Made by a program: the position numbers and the translations under genes
In this document: piece by piece, positions 54,339-64,000 of the stretch
Layout of the letters: every line of letters begins with the position of its first letter
Position numbering within the stretch: position 1 is the first letter of the stretch
NCBI RefSeq assembly: GCF_025340265.1
Contig: NZ_CP022707.1
Span: 744,501 to 808,500 of the forward strand
Origin: Novosphingobium sp. 9
GTDB lineage: Bacteria; Pseudomonadota; Alphaproteobacteria; Sphingomonadales; Sphingomonadaceae
Length of the DNA: 64,000 nucleotides
Direction of reading: 5' to 3'
The notes under the pieces: model-generated
Database searches by the model: none
Told to the model about the DNA's origin: nothing
The model's input: only the letters and a program-made list of their open reading frames with translations

Positions 54339-55529
54339 ATGTCGATCACACCGCTGATGCCCGTTTACCCCCGGTGCGACGTGCGTCCCGTTCGCGGGGA
54401 GCACTGCCATCTGATCAGCGAAGACGGCCGCCGATTCCTTGATTTCGCCAGCGGTATCGCGGTGAACCTGCTCGGCCACTCGCACCCCGGTCTGGTCGGC
54501 GCGATCCAGAAGCAGGCCGCCACGCTGATGCACGTCTCGAACCTCTACGGCAGCCCGCAGGGCGAAGCCGTCGCCAAGCGGCTGACCGAGCTGACTTTTG
54601 CCGACACGGTGTTCTTCACCAATTCGGGTGCCGAGGCGGTGGAGTGTGCGATCAAGACCGCGCGCGCCTATCACCAGTATCAGGGCGATACGACGCGCTA
54701 TGAACTGATCACCTTCAAGAACGCCTTCCACGGCCGCACGATGGGCGCCATTGCCGCGTCCAACCAGGAGAAGATGCACAAGGGCTTCGAGCCCATGCTG
54801 CCCGGCTTCAAGTACGTGGAGTTCAACGATCTCGAAGCCGCACGCGCGGCGATCGGCCCGAACACGGCAGGTTTCCTCGTCGAGCCGATCCAGGGCGAGG
54901 GCGGCATCCGCATCGGCACCGAAGAGTTCATCAAGGGCCTGCGCCAGATCTGCGACGAGCAGGATCTGATGCTGGTCTTCGACGAGGTGCAGAGCGGCGT
55001 GGGCCGTGCCGGTACGCTGTTCGCCTATGAGCAGTACGGCGTGATCCCCGATGTGATGTCGATCGCCAAGGGCATCGGCGGCGGCTTCCCGGTCGGCGCC
55101 TGCCTCGCCACCGAAAAGGCGGCGCGCGGCATGACCTTCGGCACCCATGGCTCGACCTATGGCGGCAACCCGTTCGCGATGGCGGCGATCGACGCGGTGC
55201 TCGACGCCGTGACCGAAGAGGGCTTCCTCGCCGAGGTGCGCGCCAAGGGCGAGCGGATTATGTCGCGCCTCGAACAGTTCATCGGCAACTATCCCGAACT
55301 GTTCGAATCGGTGCATGGTCGCGGCCTGTTCATCGGCGTGAAGATGAAGGTCGAGCCGCGGGCGTTCGTGGCGCACATGCGCGATCACCATGGCCTGCTC
55401 ACCGTTTCGGCGGGCGACAACGTGGTGCGCGTCCTGCCGCCGCTGGTGATCGAGGACGCGCATATCGACGAGTTCATGGAGAAGCTGTCTGCCGCTGCGG
55501 CGGACTATCAAGTGGCGGAGACCGCATGA
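54339..55529 (+). CDS. argD: Acetylornithine aminotransferase
   Basis: A 396-residue class III PLP aminotransferase of arginine synthesis. Signatures: [34 protein letters not shown], the PLP-binding [13 protein letters not shown] and the Schiff-base lysine in [11 protein letters not shown]. The ATG at 54339 has AAGGA 9 bases upstream. It couples to argF through an ATGATG overlap. Confidence 0.92.
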   Translation: MSITPLMPVYPRCDVRPVRGEHCHLISEDGRRFLDFASGIAVNLLGHSHPGLVGAIQKQAATLMHVSNLYGSPQGEAVAKRLTELTFADTVFFTNSGAEAVECAIKTARAYHQYQGDTTRYELITFKNAFHGRTMGAIAASNQEKMHKGFEPMLPGFKYVEFNDLEAARAAIGPNTAGFLVEPIQGEGGIRIGTEEFIKGLRQICDEQDLMLVFDEVQSGVGRAGTLFAYEQYGVIPDVMSIAKGIGGGFPVGACLATEKAARGMTFGTHGSTYGGNPFAMAAIDAVLDAVTEEGFLAEVRAKGERIMSRLEQFIGNYPELFESVHGRGLFIGVKMKVEPRAFVAHMRDHHGLLTVSAGDNVVRVLPPLVIEDAHIDEFMEKLSAAAADYQVAETA

Positions 55530-56455
55530 TGGGGCGGCATTTCCTCAATATCGCCGATGCCGGCAGCGAGGCGCTGCGGCGGATGCTCGACGATGCCCAC
55601 GCGCGCAAGACTGCGCGGCTGGGCAAGCCCAAGGGCGGCGTCGATGCCGACGCGCCGCTTGCCGGGCATACGCTGGCGATGATCTTCGAGAAGAACTCGA
55701 CGCGCACGCGCGTCTCGTTCGACATGGCGATGCGCCAGCTTGGCGGCACGGCGCTGATCATGGAGGCGGGCAGCACGCAGATCGGTCGCGGCGAGACGAT
55801 CGCCGATACCGCGCGCGTGCTCAGCCGCATGGTCGATGCGATCATGATCCGCACCGACGATCATGCCAAGATCGAGGAACTGGCGCATTACGCCGACGTG
55901 CCGGTGATCAACGGCCTGACCGATCTGTCGCACCCGTGCCAGATCGTTGCCGACTTGCTGACCCTGCATGAGCGCGGCGTCACGCTGGAAGGCATGGTCA
56001 TGGCCTGGCTGGGTGACGGCAACAACGTCACCAATTCGCTGATTGAGGCGGCGGGGCTGCTCAAGTTCACAATCCGCATCGGCGGCCCGGCAGGGTACGA
56101 GCCCGACGCCGGGTTCATCGAACGCGCCCGCGCCGCCGGTGGCCAGGTGGTGCTGACCAACGATGCGGCTGAGGCGGTCGCTGGCGCGCAGGTTGTCGTC
56201 ACCGATACCTGGGTCTCGATGGGGCAGGCGGGCGGCGAGGTTCATATCGCCGCGATGCAGCCCTATCAGGTCGACGCGGCGCTGATGGCCAAGGCCGATC
56301 CCGCCGCGCTGTTCCTGCACTGCCTGCCCGCGCACCGCGAGGAGGAAGTGACCGGCGAGGTGATCGACGGGCCGCAGTCGGTGGTCTGGGATGAGGCGGA
56401 AAACCGCATCCATGCGCAGAAGTCGGTCCTGCTCTGGGCACTCGGCAAGCTGTGA
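55526..56455 (+). CDS. argF: Ornithine carbamoyltransferase
   Basis: A 309-residue enzyme that makes citrulline from ornithine and carbamoyl phosphate. The carbamoyl-phosphate loop is STRTR ([12 protein letters not shown]), with HPCQ ([11 protein letters not shown]), the ornithine-side DxxxSMG (TDTWVSMG) and HCLPAHR. The start overlaps the argD stop, and its stop overlaps hslO in GTGA. Confidence 0.94.
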   Translation: MMGRHFLNIADAGSEALRRMLDDAHARKTARLGKPKGGVDADAPLAGHTLAMIFEKNSTRTRVSFDMAMRQLGGTALIMEAGSTQIGRGETIADTARVLSRMVDAIMIRTDDHAKIEELAHYADVPVINGLTDLSHPCQIVADLLTLHERGVTLEGMVMAWLGDGNNVTNSLIEAAGLLKFTIRIGGPAGYEPDAGFIERARAAGGQVVLTNDAAEAVAGAQVVVTDTWVSMGQAGGEVHIAAMQPYQVDAALMAKADPAALFLHCLPAHREEEVTGEVIDGPQSVVWDEAENRIHAQKSVLLWALGKL

Positions 56456-57357
56456 TCGAAGACGACCTGCCTGCGGGCGATACCGGTTTCGATCGCGTTC
56501 TGTCCTTCAGCGTCCCCGCGCGCAGCGCGCGGGGGCGTCTGGTCCGTCTCGGCCCGGTGCTGGAGACGGTGCTGTCGGCGCACGACTATCCGGTGGTCGC
56601 CAAGCATCTACTGGCCGAGGCGCTGGTGCTGACGGCGCTGATGGGATCGCTCCTCAAGGACGACGAGGCGCAACTGACGTTTCAGGCGCAGGCCGAGGGC
56701 GGGGCGATCGACCTGCTGGTCTGCGATTATCGCGCGGGTGAAGTGCGCGGCTATCTGCGCCACAACGCCGCGCTGATGGCCGACCTCGGTCCGGAGGCGC
56801 CGCTGGAGGCGCTGTTCGGCAAGGGCTATCTGGCGATCACGTTCGACCTCGCGACATCGGGTGAGCGTTATCAGGGGGTTGTCCCGCTGGAAGGGCGCTC
56901 GCTGGCCCACGCGTGCGAGCAGTATTTCGCCCTGTCGGAGCAGATTCCGACGCTGATCCGCATCTCGGTGCGCTCGAACGGGGCGCGCTGCTGTGCGGGC
57001 GGCCTGCTGGTGCAGCATCTGCCCGATGGCGAGGAAGGCCGCGAGCGTCTGCACGCCAAGGACGATCACCCGGACTGGGAGCACGTCTCGATCCTGGCAG
57101 GCAGCACCACGCCCGAGGAACTGGTCGATCCGGTGCTGACGCTGGAAGACCTCACCTGGCGCCTGTTCCACGAGGAAGAGGAAGTGCGCGTCGATCCGTT
57201 GCGGCACCTGCAGCGCGGCTGCCGTTGCTCGGTGGCGCATTATCAGTCGGTGCTTGGCCGTTTCCCAGAGGACCAGCTGGCCGAAATGCGCGATCCGGAC
57301 GGGACAGTCCCGGTCGATTGCGCGTTCTGTTCGAAGATCATCCGAGTCGAGGTCTGA
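56452..57357 (+). CDS. hslO: Redox-regulated chaperone Hsp33
   Basis: A 301-residue Hsp33. The C-terminal zinc/redox switch is present as CRC ([11 protein letters not shown]) and CAFC (VDCAFCSKI). Oxidation of these cysteines turns on holdase activity. The start is GTG at 56452, overlapping the argF stop. The pairing of argF with hslO is common in alphaproteobacteria. Confidence 0.9.
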   Translation: MIEDDLPAGDTGFDRVLSFSVPARSARGRLVRLGPVLETVLSAHDYPVVAKHLLAEALVLTALMGSLLKDDEAQLTFQAQAEGGAIDLLVCDYRAGEVRGYLRHNAALMADLGPEAPLEALFGKGYLAITFDLATSGERYQGVVPLEGRSLAHACEQYFALSEQIPTLIRISVRSNGARCCAGGLLVQHLPDGEEGRERLHAKDDHPDWEHVSILAGSTTPEELVDPVLTLEDLTWRLFHEEEEVRVDPLRHLQRGCRCSVAHYQSVLGRFPEDQLAEMRDPDGTVPVDCAFCSKIIRVEV

Positions 57358-57505
57358 GCTTTCAGGCCGGATCGCTAGGCGCAGCTTATCTTCGTATACC
57401 TTGATTTCGGTCTGAATTTCGCCCGATTTGCCATGCAGCATGGCAAAATGCGGGAACAATCCCGATATGCCGTTTTGTAGTATCGACGAATTGCGGATTG
57501 GAACG

Positions 57506-57910
57506 ATGACTTTGGGTAGACTGGCAGCGCTGGGAAGCGTGTGCGCCGTCATGGCTGGCTCGGCATTGGTTGCTGCGGTTCCGGCCGGGGCCATGCTTGA
57601 CGAGCTGACCTCGGGGAACTGGGAACTGCGGGAGCGCGGTGCTTCCGCGCCGGTTCGCCAGCTGTGTCTCGATAGCGGGCGCGAGCTGATCCAGATGCGC
57701 CATGCCGGGATGGCCTGCAGCCGCACGGTCGTGCAGGACACGCCCCAGGAGGTGACAGTGCAATATACCTGTCCGGGGCAAGGCTATGGTCGCACGCATA
57801 TCCGGCGTGAGAGCAACAGCCTGATCCAGATCGACAGCCAGGGCATCGCCAAGGGGCAGCCCTTCTCCTTTACCATGGAAGGGCGCCGCACGGGCGATTG
57901 CGCCAAGTGA
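57506..57910 (+). CDS. DUF3617-type secreted protein
   Basis: A 134-residue protein with a signal peptide ending near AGA (about residue 28). The mature domain has the DUF3617 pattern: GNWELRERG, RQLCLDSG, CSRTVVQ, VQYTCPGQGYGRTHIRRES and a final GDC. Four cysteines may form two disulfides. Function is unknown. The ATG at 57506 is set by the signal peptide, and ATG at 57467 is possible. Confidence 0.65.
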   Translation: MTLGRLAALGSVCAVMAGSALVAAVPAGAMLDELTSGNWELRERGASAPVRQLCLDSGRELIQMRHAGMACSRTVVQDTPQEVTVQYTCPGQGYGRTHIRRESNSLIQIDSQGIAKGQPFSFTMEGRRTGDCAK

Positions 57911-57983
57911 CAGGGGGCATGATCGGGGGCGTCATCGGGGACGCAAGGTTGAGTTGGCGCCGTTGTGGGGTTAGCGCGGGATC

Positions 57984-58682
57984 ATGACTGATATTTCTTC
58001 CGAAACCCCGCGTGATGCGGTCGTCCTGCTTTCGGGCGGGCTTGATTCCATGGTTTCTGCGGCCATCGCTCTGGAGCAGGGCTATCGCGTCAATGCCCTG
58101 ACCATCGACTACAACCAGCGCCATCGCCGTGAACTGGATGCCGCGCGCGAGATTGCCCGCACGCTGGGCGCGGCGCGCCATGTCGTTCTGCCGCTGGACT
58201 TGCGCCAGTTCGGTGGATCGGCACTGACCGACGATATCGACGTTCCCAAGGATGGGGTGAGTGCCGACGACATCCCGGTGACCTATGTGCCCGCGCGCAA
58301 TCTGGTGTTCCTGTCGCTGACGCTGGCCTGGGCCGAGGCGATCGGGGCGCAGGATATCTTCATCGGCGTCAATGCGCTCGATTATTCGGGCTATCCGGAC
58401 TGTCGGCCGGAGTTCATCTCGGCTTTCGAGAATGTCGCCACGCTGGCGACGAAGGCCGGGGACGGGGGTAAGGCCTTCCATATCCGCGCGCCGCTCCAGT
58501 TCATGAGCAAGGCCGATATCGCGCGCGAGGCGGCCCGTCTGGGGCTGGAGACCGGGATGAGCTGGTCGTGCTATGATCCGCAGCCGGACGGCAAGGCCTG
58601 TGGCCTGTGTGACAGTTGCCGCCTGCGCAAGGGCGGGTTCGAGGAAGCAGGGCTTACCGATGCGACGCCTTACGCGGCCTGA
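57984..58682 (+). CDS. queC: 7-cyano-7-deazaguanine synthase
   Basis: A 232-residue ATP pyrophosphatase that makes preQ0 for queuosine in tRNA. The PP-loop is LLSGGLDSM, followed by IDYNQRHRREL, and the C-terminal zinc site is CYDPQPDGKACGLCDSCRLR. The length is standard. A strong terminator follows. Confidence 0.94.
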   Translation: MTDISSETPRDAVVLLSGGLDSMVSAAIALEQGYRVNALTIDYNQRHRRELDAAREIARTLGAARHVVLPLDLRQFGGSALTDDIDVPKDGVSADDIPVTYVPARNLVFLSLTLAWAEAIGAQDIFIGVNALDYSGYPDCRPEFISAFENVATLATKAGDGGKAFHIRAPLQFMSKADIAREAARLGLETGMSWSCYDPQPDGKACGLCDSCRLRKGGFEEAGLTDATPYAA

Positions 58683-58725
58683 TTCTCAAGCCTCTGAACA
58701 GGCGCACCTTGCGTCTGTTGATGAA

Positions 58726-58767
58726 ACGAAAAAGGCCGCCCGCGATATCGCAGGCGGCCTTTTTCGT
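58726..58767 (+). terminator. Intrinsic terminator of queC
   Basis: ACGAAAAAGGCCGCC (58726-58740) pairs with GGCGGCCTTTTTCGT (58753-58767). The 12-base loop holds a further palindrome, GCGATATCGC. The T run is part of the stem, and the element can act on both strands. Confidence 0.85.
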
Positions 58768-58851
58768 GCCCGTGCCAGTGAGGCGCTTATCAAACCCGCA
58801 CCCTGGCCTGAAGCTGGGGAACGACGTGAAATGCCTCCGTTTGCAGCAGGC

Positions 58852-58884
58852 AAAAGAAAAGGGGGCCGGATTTCTCCAGCCCCC
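58852..58884 (-). terminator. Intrinsic terminator of the ompA-family gene
   Basis: On the minus strand a 10-bp stem (58861-58870 with 58875-58884, one G-U) and a GAAA loop are followed by TTTTCTTTT (58852-58860 on the plus strand AAAAGAAAA). Confidence 0.8.
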
Positions 58885-58908
58885 AATCCTGTACCGTTGC
58901 CGGTTTGC

Positions 58909-59931
58909 TTACTGGCCCGAACCCGGACCGTAAGTGATCTCGACGCGACGGTTCTGCAGCTCGCGCACGCCATCCGCGGTCGGAACGCGCGGGTTGGCTT
59001 CGCCGAATGCCTGGCTCGAGATCGAGCCGTCGGGGATGCCGTGGCTGGTGAGGTACGCACGGACCGAAGCGTTGCGACGCTCCGAAAGGCCCATGTTGTA
59101 CTTCGGCGTACCCGAACGGTCGGTGTAGCCTGCCAGCATGATCGGAACGTTGTCGCAGTTGCCGTAGGCGCTGATGGCGCTGTCCAGGATGCTCGACGCT
59201 TCCGGCGTGATGTCCGACTTATCCCAGTCGAAGAACACGATGTACGGACCCTTGTTGCAGACCGGAGCCGGCGGCGGGGGCGGCGGGGGCGGCGGCGGGG
59301 GCGGCGGGGGCGGCGGGGGCGGCGGCGGAGCCGCTTCCTCTACCTTCTTGCCACCGAAGTTGTAGGCCAGCGTGCCCATGATCGAGTGCGAGCGCCAGCG
59401 GGTGCGAATATCGTCACCGGCATCGTCGACGAGGTCAACGTTGCTGACGTTCTGGAAGCGGTACTTCAGACCCACGTCGATGTGGTCGGTGATCGGGGCG
59501 CGAATGCCCGCGATGACCTGCCAGGCGAAGCCGGTGTCCGAGTCGCCGATCGTGGTCGACTTGACGCGAGCGACGCCCGCACCACCGCCGACATAGCCCT
59601 GAAGGCCGTCGTCGGGACCGAAGTCAACGAGGCCGTTGACCATGAACGACAGGTTCTGACCCTTGCCGCCGAGGTCCTTGACGTCAGCCTGGCGATAGCT
59701 GGCTTCGGTTTCGAGACGGAACGGACCGAAGTCGTAACCGAGCTCTGCACCACCGTCGAAGCCGGTGTGGTAGTTGATGTCGCCTTCATTGACACCGTTC
59801 ACGTGAACGGCTGCGTCTTCGACGATCATCGCGCCGAAGTCCATCTGAAGATACCACGAATTATCTCGTGCGAATGCGGGAGTGGCGATGGCGGTAGATG
59901 CCATGGCCAGTCCAAGGACGAGTTTCCTCAT
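58909..59931 (-). CDS. OmpA-family outer-membrane protein
   Basis: A 340-residue protein with a signal peptide (cleavage near FAR, residue 22), an eight-stranded OmpA-like beta-barrel (about 22-190, YVGGGAGVARVK and so on), a linker of 20 consecutive prolines and a C-terminal OmpA peptidoglycan-binding domain (FFDWDKSDITPEASSILD, GYTDRSGTPKYNMGLSERRNASVRAYL, NRRVEI). It likely ties the outer membrane to murein. The proline run lies at 59269-59328 and makes the plus strand a long G-rich tract. Confidence 0.88.
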   Translation of the reverse strand: MRKLVLGLAMASTAIATPAFARDNSWYLQMDFGAMIVEDAAVHVNGVNEGDINYHTGFDGGAELGYDFGPFRLETEASYRQADVKDLGGKGQNLSFMVNGLVDFGPDDGLQGYVGGGAGVARVKSTTIGDSDTGFAWQVIAGIRAPITDHIDVGLKYRFQNVSNVDLVDDAGDDIRTRWRSHSIMGTLAYNFGGKKVEEAAPPPPPPPPPPPPPPPPPPPPAPVCNKGPYIVFFDWDKSDITPEASSILDSAISAYGNCDNVPIMLAGYTDRSGTPKYNMGLSERRNASVRAYLTSHGIPDGSISSQAFGEANPRVPTADGVRELQNRRVEITYGPGSGQ

Positions 59932-60115
59932 ACGTTTCCCCTACTAAGAAATTGGAGCCACCGAGTGCTGCGGTGTCTAGCTCCTCCCATAAGTGCACGC
60001 AAGCGCACAATCGAAGGCCCTGTGGCAAGAATGCCGCAGTAGACAGGTCGCCGAGAACTGCTCGTACGACCCAAAGCCGGACACCTGCATTTCGTGACCC
60101 CTGTTGTTGCGGTTT

Positions 60116-60574
60116 TCACACCGACGGTAAGACACCCAAGGCTTGCAAGGCGGAAATCAGGGCATTGATCGCCGCTCGAGCCTCCCCATCAACTACGGAG
60201 CCGCCTAGTGGTTCCTGCGGAGTGGCGGGTTTTTGCCAATTTTCGAAAAAAAGCATGTCACTGGCCGTGGCGAGGTTGAAGATTCGCATCCCTTCGCACG
60301 GCGAAATGAAAACCCAGCTGCCCTGCTGGAAGCAGGCGATGGCATCGTCCTGACCCGCAAAATCCCCGCTTGCATCGCTTGCAACAACCCAGGAGTCGCC
60401 CTCCTGCATCGCTTCGGGTGGCGCAGATGCAACGCCTTTGACCGTGCAATGCAGCAGGGCATCCGTCCGCGCGAGGCTTTCGTTCACGAAGACTTCCTTT
60501 TGCGCCTGACCGGAGAATAAAAGGGGTAGGGAAAAGCGCGGCGTAGTGGAGGAAAAGGCGATCGGATCGGTCAT
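60116..60574 (-). CDS. DUF2793 protein, end of the gene transfer agent cluster
   Basis: A 152-residue protein with the DUF2793 pattern RFSLPLLFSGQAQKEVFVNESLARTDALLH, AMQEGDSWVVA and GSWVFISPCEGMRIFN. It is typical of phage-like and gene transfer agent tail regions in alphaproteobacteria and may be part of a tail fibre or adsorption device. It lies 24 bases after the tail megatron on the same strand. Confidence 0.8.
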   Translation of the reverse strand: MTDPIAFSSTTPRFSLPLLFSGQAQKEVFVNESLARTDALLHCTVKGVASAPPEAMQEGDSWVVASDASGDFAGQDDAIACFQQGSWVFISPCEGMRIFNLATASDMLFFENWQKPATPQEPLGGSVVDGEARAAINALISALQALGVLPSV

Positions 60575-60598
60575 GACGGGCCTCGTTATGGGGTGAGG

Positions 60599-62769
60599 TC
60601 AGGGAAGAACGGAAAAAACCAGCGGCTCGGAGAGCGCGAAAGTACCCTGCTGGCGGATACGGACCGACTGTTCGGCCACGGCGTCTTTTTCGAGCGGCGT
60701 GAGATCGAGCCAAGGGACGTCGACACTCCAGCGGGCAAGAGGACGATCGTCGGGCCCCGCAGTGACGACATAGCGCTCCGCTTCCTCGCTCAGGGGGACG
60801 TCGATCCCGTCCGCCCAGCGCCAGCCGCCGCGTGAACGCCGGGTCCAGCCAAGGCGGGTTGTTCCGTCGGCCATCGTGGTGACCGCGGGATGGACCGGCG
60901 ATGGCGGGCGCAGCGATAGCCCGGACAGGCGGACATTACTGACGACGGGGACGGGATCGCCCAGGCCCGATGCGGCGATGCGCGATATGCGGCTATCTGC
61001 AGATAGCGACGTCATTTGCCGATCGAGCAGTACGAACGGTTCGCCCACCGCGTGAGTCGCGATGCCGGATTCGGTGCCGGCGCGTCCGCGCAGCAGGCCG
61101 CGCAGTTGCCAGCGCCCCTGCCCCAGCGGCACGGCACTGGCAAACTGGAGGAGTTCGTCTCCGACAAGCGCAAGATTGGCGCCCAGACTGAGGTTTTCGG
61201 GGGATGAAGACACGAGCGCCATGTCGATAGCGGCGAGTTGCACTTCGAGTCGTGAAGTTCGGTCAAATCGCGCCGGATGCGCCGTGCCGGGAACCGTCAG
61301 CACTTTGCCGAGGGCTGCACGGGTGCGGCCGGTCGCCCCTGCGCCTGCCAGATCGCCGTTGTCTTCGACGAGATACAATGCCGCGCCGCTCCAGCCGGTG
61401 GTGCTACTGGACGCGGCGGCAATGACGCGCCTGCTGGAAAGTGCGTTGCCCTCGCCATCGTCGGGCAACTCGAACGCCTGCAGCAGCGTGGCAGAGGCTG
61501 CCGCATCTGTGGCTTTGCCTGCGCGGCCAGCCGAGGTCGCCATCGCGGAAGCGCTGTCGGCACCGGTCGGCGCACAGCGTTCGAGCGAGAGTTCGACCCC
61601 TGCATCGCGCCACTCCCATACCCCACGCGCCAGATTCCGGCGATGTCGGGCATTGTCACGAAGCTGCCTGGCCGAATCGCGGGATCGAGTTCGCGCGTGC
61701 GCCAGGCGATCCGGTCGCGCGACCAGTCGATCCGGCGCGCGGTGGTCTCGATCAGCGCGCGGGCGGTGTTGGCGGACAGCGCTGCGGGCAGTTCGATGGT
61801 GGCGGGCTGGCCGGGCGCGGGGCGTCCGGCGGCGCGCTGGAGGCCGGGGAGGTAATCGCGGTCGGGGTCGTAATAGCGCAGGGCTGCACTGGGCTGCGCG
61901 GGCGGTGCGGCGCGGCTGCGGGTCCAGCCGGAGCTGGCACCGAAGGCATCGTCCTCGGCAGAAGCCGTCGCTTCGCCGAGCGGGGAGACCGTGGTGGCCA
62001 GATCGCGGCGCTCGAACACCAGTGTCTCGCCTTCGACATGGCTGGCGAGCGGCACCACCTGATCGATCGTGGCGAGGGTATCCGCCAGCGTGCCGGTGTG
62101 GCTGAAGCCCTCGATCCCGGCAATCGGCGCTGTGACCTCGGCATTGTCGAGCAGCTCGCCGATCAGGTCTGCGGGCGTGAAGTCGCCGCTCGCCAGCACC
62201 TCGAAGGTCAGCGTGGGGATGCGGTTGTAGTATTCGGCTAGGTTGAGGTTCTCGAACACCACATAGGCCAGATCGCGGTGGGCGGGCGTCATCGCTTCGC
62301 CCTCGTTGGCGAGGATCAGCGGATCGGGCGCCTGATCGCCTTCGCCGGTGTGGATGCGCAGCGTGCCTGCCACTTTCAGGTCGCCCTCGGCCCCGCGCAG
62401 CAGGTTGCCGTCGGCCCAGATGCGCCCGATCCCGCTGATCGGACGGCTGGCGAGGGCGACCGCGAAATTCGCCGAATAGGTATAGACGGCAAGCGCCGTC
62501 GCGCCCTTGGTGCCGCCCTCGATGGTGGAATGCTCGATGAGATCGGTCGCCCAGATGATCGAGCCGCCCGTGCGCATCCGTCCGAAATGGCGCGGCAGGA
62601 CCTGTCCATAGGTCGAATCGGTCGGCGTCAGGTCGGCGAGTCGCCCGCTGCTGCGCTGGCCCGAGCCGAACACGGCGCCGTCGATCTGGCGGCCCATCAG
62701 CGCGCCGATCGCACCGCCGACCGGGCCGGCCAGCGCGGTGCCGATGGAACTGAAGACGAGAGTGGCCAT
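60599..62769 (-). pseudogene. GTA tail/baseplate megatron protein (frameshifted as sequenced)
   Basis: A large phage-tail protein of the GTA gp15 (host specificity/baseplate) type: an N-terminal Gly/Ala-rich segment (AGPVGGAIGALMGRQIDGAVFG), TPTDSTYGQVLPRHFGRMRTGGSIIWATDL, then a tail-tip domain. The frame breaks near 61623, where the minus strand reads GTGGGGTAT. One extra G gives WRVGVWEWRDAGVEL and carries the frame to 60599, about 723 residues. It is much shorter than the R. capsulatus protein (about 1,300), so it may be a shorter sphingomonad form. Confidence 0.78.
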
Positions 62770-62781
62770 GCGGAAAAGTCC

Positions 62782-63207
62782 TCAGGTCAGGGAAGGGGGG
62801 AGAAGCCGCCAGCGGGACAGCACCGGCCACGGATCGGGCAGCGGGGTGACGACGACCTTGCGCAACCCGGCATGGGCATGGACGATGCGCTGCGGTGCGA
62901 GCGCGATGGCGACATGCACTTGCGTAGGGGCGGGGCGCAGGATCAGCACGTCGCCGGGTTGGCGCGGTGCTTCGGCGGGCACGAAGCCCGAGGCATGCAT
63001 CCACGTCTCGACGTCGGGTTGCGTCAGCGAACGCAGCGGATAGCCGTTGGGGAGGTGCGGCGCGGCGCCGATCCCGCGCAGTGCCGCGTCGAGCAGGCCC
63101 ACGCAGTCCAGCCCGGTCTCGCGCGTCCGCCCATGCAGGCGAAAGCGGGTGCCTGCGAACGCCAGCGCCGCTTCGGCGAGTGCGTCTCCTGTCGTCGCGC
63201 CGCTCAC
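62782..63207 (-). CDS. NlpC/P60-type GTA tail peptidase
   Basis: A 141-residue cysteine peptidase of the phage cell-wall type (GTA gp14). The catalytic Cys is in LDCVGLL, the His in QVHVAIAL. It would open the murein of a recipient cell during injection. The start is GTG at 63207, overlapping the upstream stop in GTGA. Confidence 0.8.
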   Translation of the reverse strand: MSGATTGDALAEAALAFAGTRFRLHGRTRETGLDCVGLLDAALRGIGAAPHLPNGYPLRSLTQPDVETWMHASGFVPAEAPRQPGDVLILRPAPTQVHVAIALAPQRIVHAHAGLRKVVVTPLPDPWPVLSRWRLLPPSLT

Positions 63208-64000
63208 GATGCGCCCGGCGAAGGATAGCGGGTGAGCAGGTCGTTGCCCGGAAGATAAGGTTCTGCGCGGAAGTTTATCGCGTTGCCGAAGCGACCGGCG
63301 CAAGTCTCCAGCGTGTGATCGCAGCCCTGCCGCAGCATCACGCGCGTGCCGATGGCGGGGGGCGGATCGACGGGTCGGTCGAGCACCAGCGCGCCCTGCG
63401 CCGTAGCCGCCACGATCATCGCGCTCTCGTCGCACTGCGCGCCATCGATCCAGCGCAAGGTGCCGCCGATATGCGTGCCGGTATCCGGGGCGGGGAAGAG
63501 TGTCACCGCGTTGGCTTCGGCATCGAAGGCTGCCAGCGTGCGCTCAGAGGTGAAGCGTACCGCGCCGAGATTGCAGCCCGGTCCGCAGAACGCAGCGCGG
63601 CAGGTCGGGCTGGTCCTTGGCACCAGATCGCGCTCCAGCTCGGCCTTGCGCGAGACGAGCTGGGCGGAGAACTGCCCGGCCTCTTCGGACACGGTGCCGA
63701 GCGACCCGGCATAGAGCAGTGCGCTCTCGCCGCTCTCCCAGTCGACCAGCCCGATCCGCACCTGTGCATCGTCGAAGCGCCCGGCGGCAAGGTCGGGAGA
63801 CGAGATCGAATCGTGGCTGAGCGCGCCTTCCACTTCGGCGCTGTCGTCCGAAAGGTCCGCCGACTTGCGGATTGAGGAGGGCACCATGCCGGGCGAGGCG
63901 CGGTGGAGTACGCCCTCCAGCCACAGGTCGCGGTCGTGCGTCGTGAAGCCCAGCGTCACCCCGTCGCGGCGCAGGATGCGAAGGTACGTGGCGGCGGTTT
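63204..64000 (-). CDS. DUF2163 tail protein (GTA gp13-like), N-terminus outside window
   Basis: The frame is open to the right edge. The sequence across the edge reads TYLRILRRDGVTLGFTTHDRDL, typical of the DUF2163 start region, so the true start lies outside the window. The C-terminal part includes PTCRAAFCGPGCNLG and RQGCDHTLETCAGRFGNAINFR. The cysteines suggest a metal site, and in R. capsulatus gp13 is a hub protein with an iron-sulfur site. Gene order gp13-gp14-gp15 on this strand identifies a gene transfer agent. Confidence 0.82.
   Translation of the reverse strand, partial: TAATYLRILRRDGVTLGFTTHDRDLWLEGVLHRASPGMVPSSIRKSADLSDDSAEVEGALSHDSISSPDLAAGRFDDAQVRIGLVDWESGESALLYAGSLGTVSEEAGQFSAQLVSRKAELERDLVPRTSPTCRAAFCGPGCNLGAVRFTSERTLAAFDAEANAVTLFPAPDTGTHIGGTLRWIDGAQCDESAMIVAATAQGALVLDRPVDPPPAIGTRVMLRQGCDHTLETCAGRFGNAINFRAEPYLPGNDLLTRYPSPGAS

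Noticed and set aside
59269..59328. Plus-strand glycine-rich reading frame over the G tract
   Set aside because: It is the antisense of the polyproline linker in the OmpA-family gene, whose domains on both sides are clear.

Overview
The window is GC-rich, almost fully coding chromosomal DNA from an alphaproteobacterium, most likely a sphingomonad (Novosphingobium or a close relative; this is inference). The support is a MipZ division ATPase, the tail end of a gene transfer agent cluster (DUF2163, NlpC/P60 peptidase, tail megatron, DUF2793), a tonB-exbB-exbD-exbD operon, an argD-argF-hslO operon and several DUF families typical of that group. I see no tRNA, rRNA, insertion sequence or CRISPR array.

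Left part (1-12.2 kb): the end of an LD-carboxypeptidase gene, then a complete bacterial cellulose operon. Two tandem BcsR-like regulator genes, each with its own copy of the same upstream element, precede bcsQ, a fused bcsA-bcsB, bcsC, bcsD and the cellulase bcsZ. The cistrons from the second bcsR-like gene to bcsD overlap by 1-4 bases. c-di-GMP would act through the PilZ domain of BcsA. The polymer would cross the inner membrane through BcsAB and leave through BcsC, with BcsD and BcsZ shaping the product.

12.2-19.2 kb: a cytochrome bd oxidase locus. cydDC (minus strand, followed by a TRIC-family membrane protein gene) diverges from cydA-cydB-cydX (plus strand), with an FNR/FixK-type palindrome between them. 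19.4-27.6 kb: panC diverges from mipZ, which is followed by a J-domain gene and a DUF2238 gene. Then come a DUF1348/TetR pair and an alpha/beta-hydrolase that share a likely operator, a 2H phosphoesterase-like gene, a phosphomannomutase and a BON-domain gene.

27.8-36.4 kb: an Lhr-type DEXH helicase, three tandem terminator repeats, the TonB energy-transduction operon, an unknown exported protein, homoserine dehydrogenase and a small secreted protein. 36.4-49.8 kb: housekeeping genes (glpX, prs, hisN, rpmI-rplT, pheS-pheT, prfC) mixed with two AraC regulators, an epimerase and a dehydrogenase. 49.9-58.7 kb: an EEP-family enzyme, glnK-amtB behind a textbook sigma-54 promoter, a DUF442 protein, a glycine-rich double cold-shock protein, argD-argF-hslO, a DUF3617 protein and queC. 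58.9-64 kb: an OmpA-family porin and the 3' end of the gene transfer agent cluster, which runs off the right edge.

Six genes (bcsAB, a tetR, a 2H phosphoesterase, an exported protein, amtB and the GTA megatron) each carry one -1 frameshift. All six fall at short G or C runs and are repaired by adding one G or C. The uniform pattern points to sequencing or assembly error rather than six real pseudogenes, and those genes should be read as probably intact.
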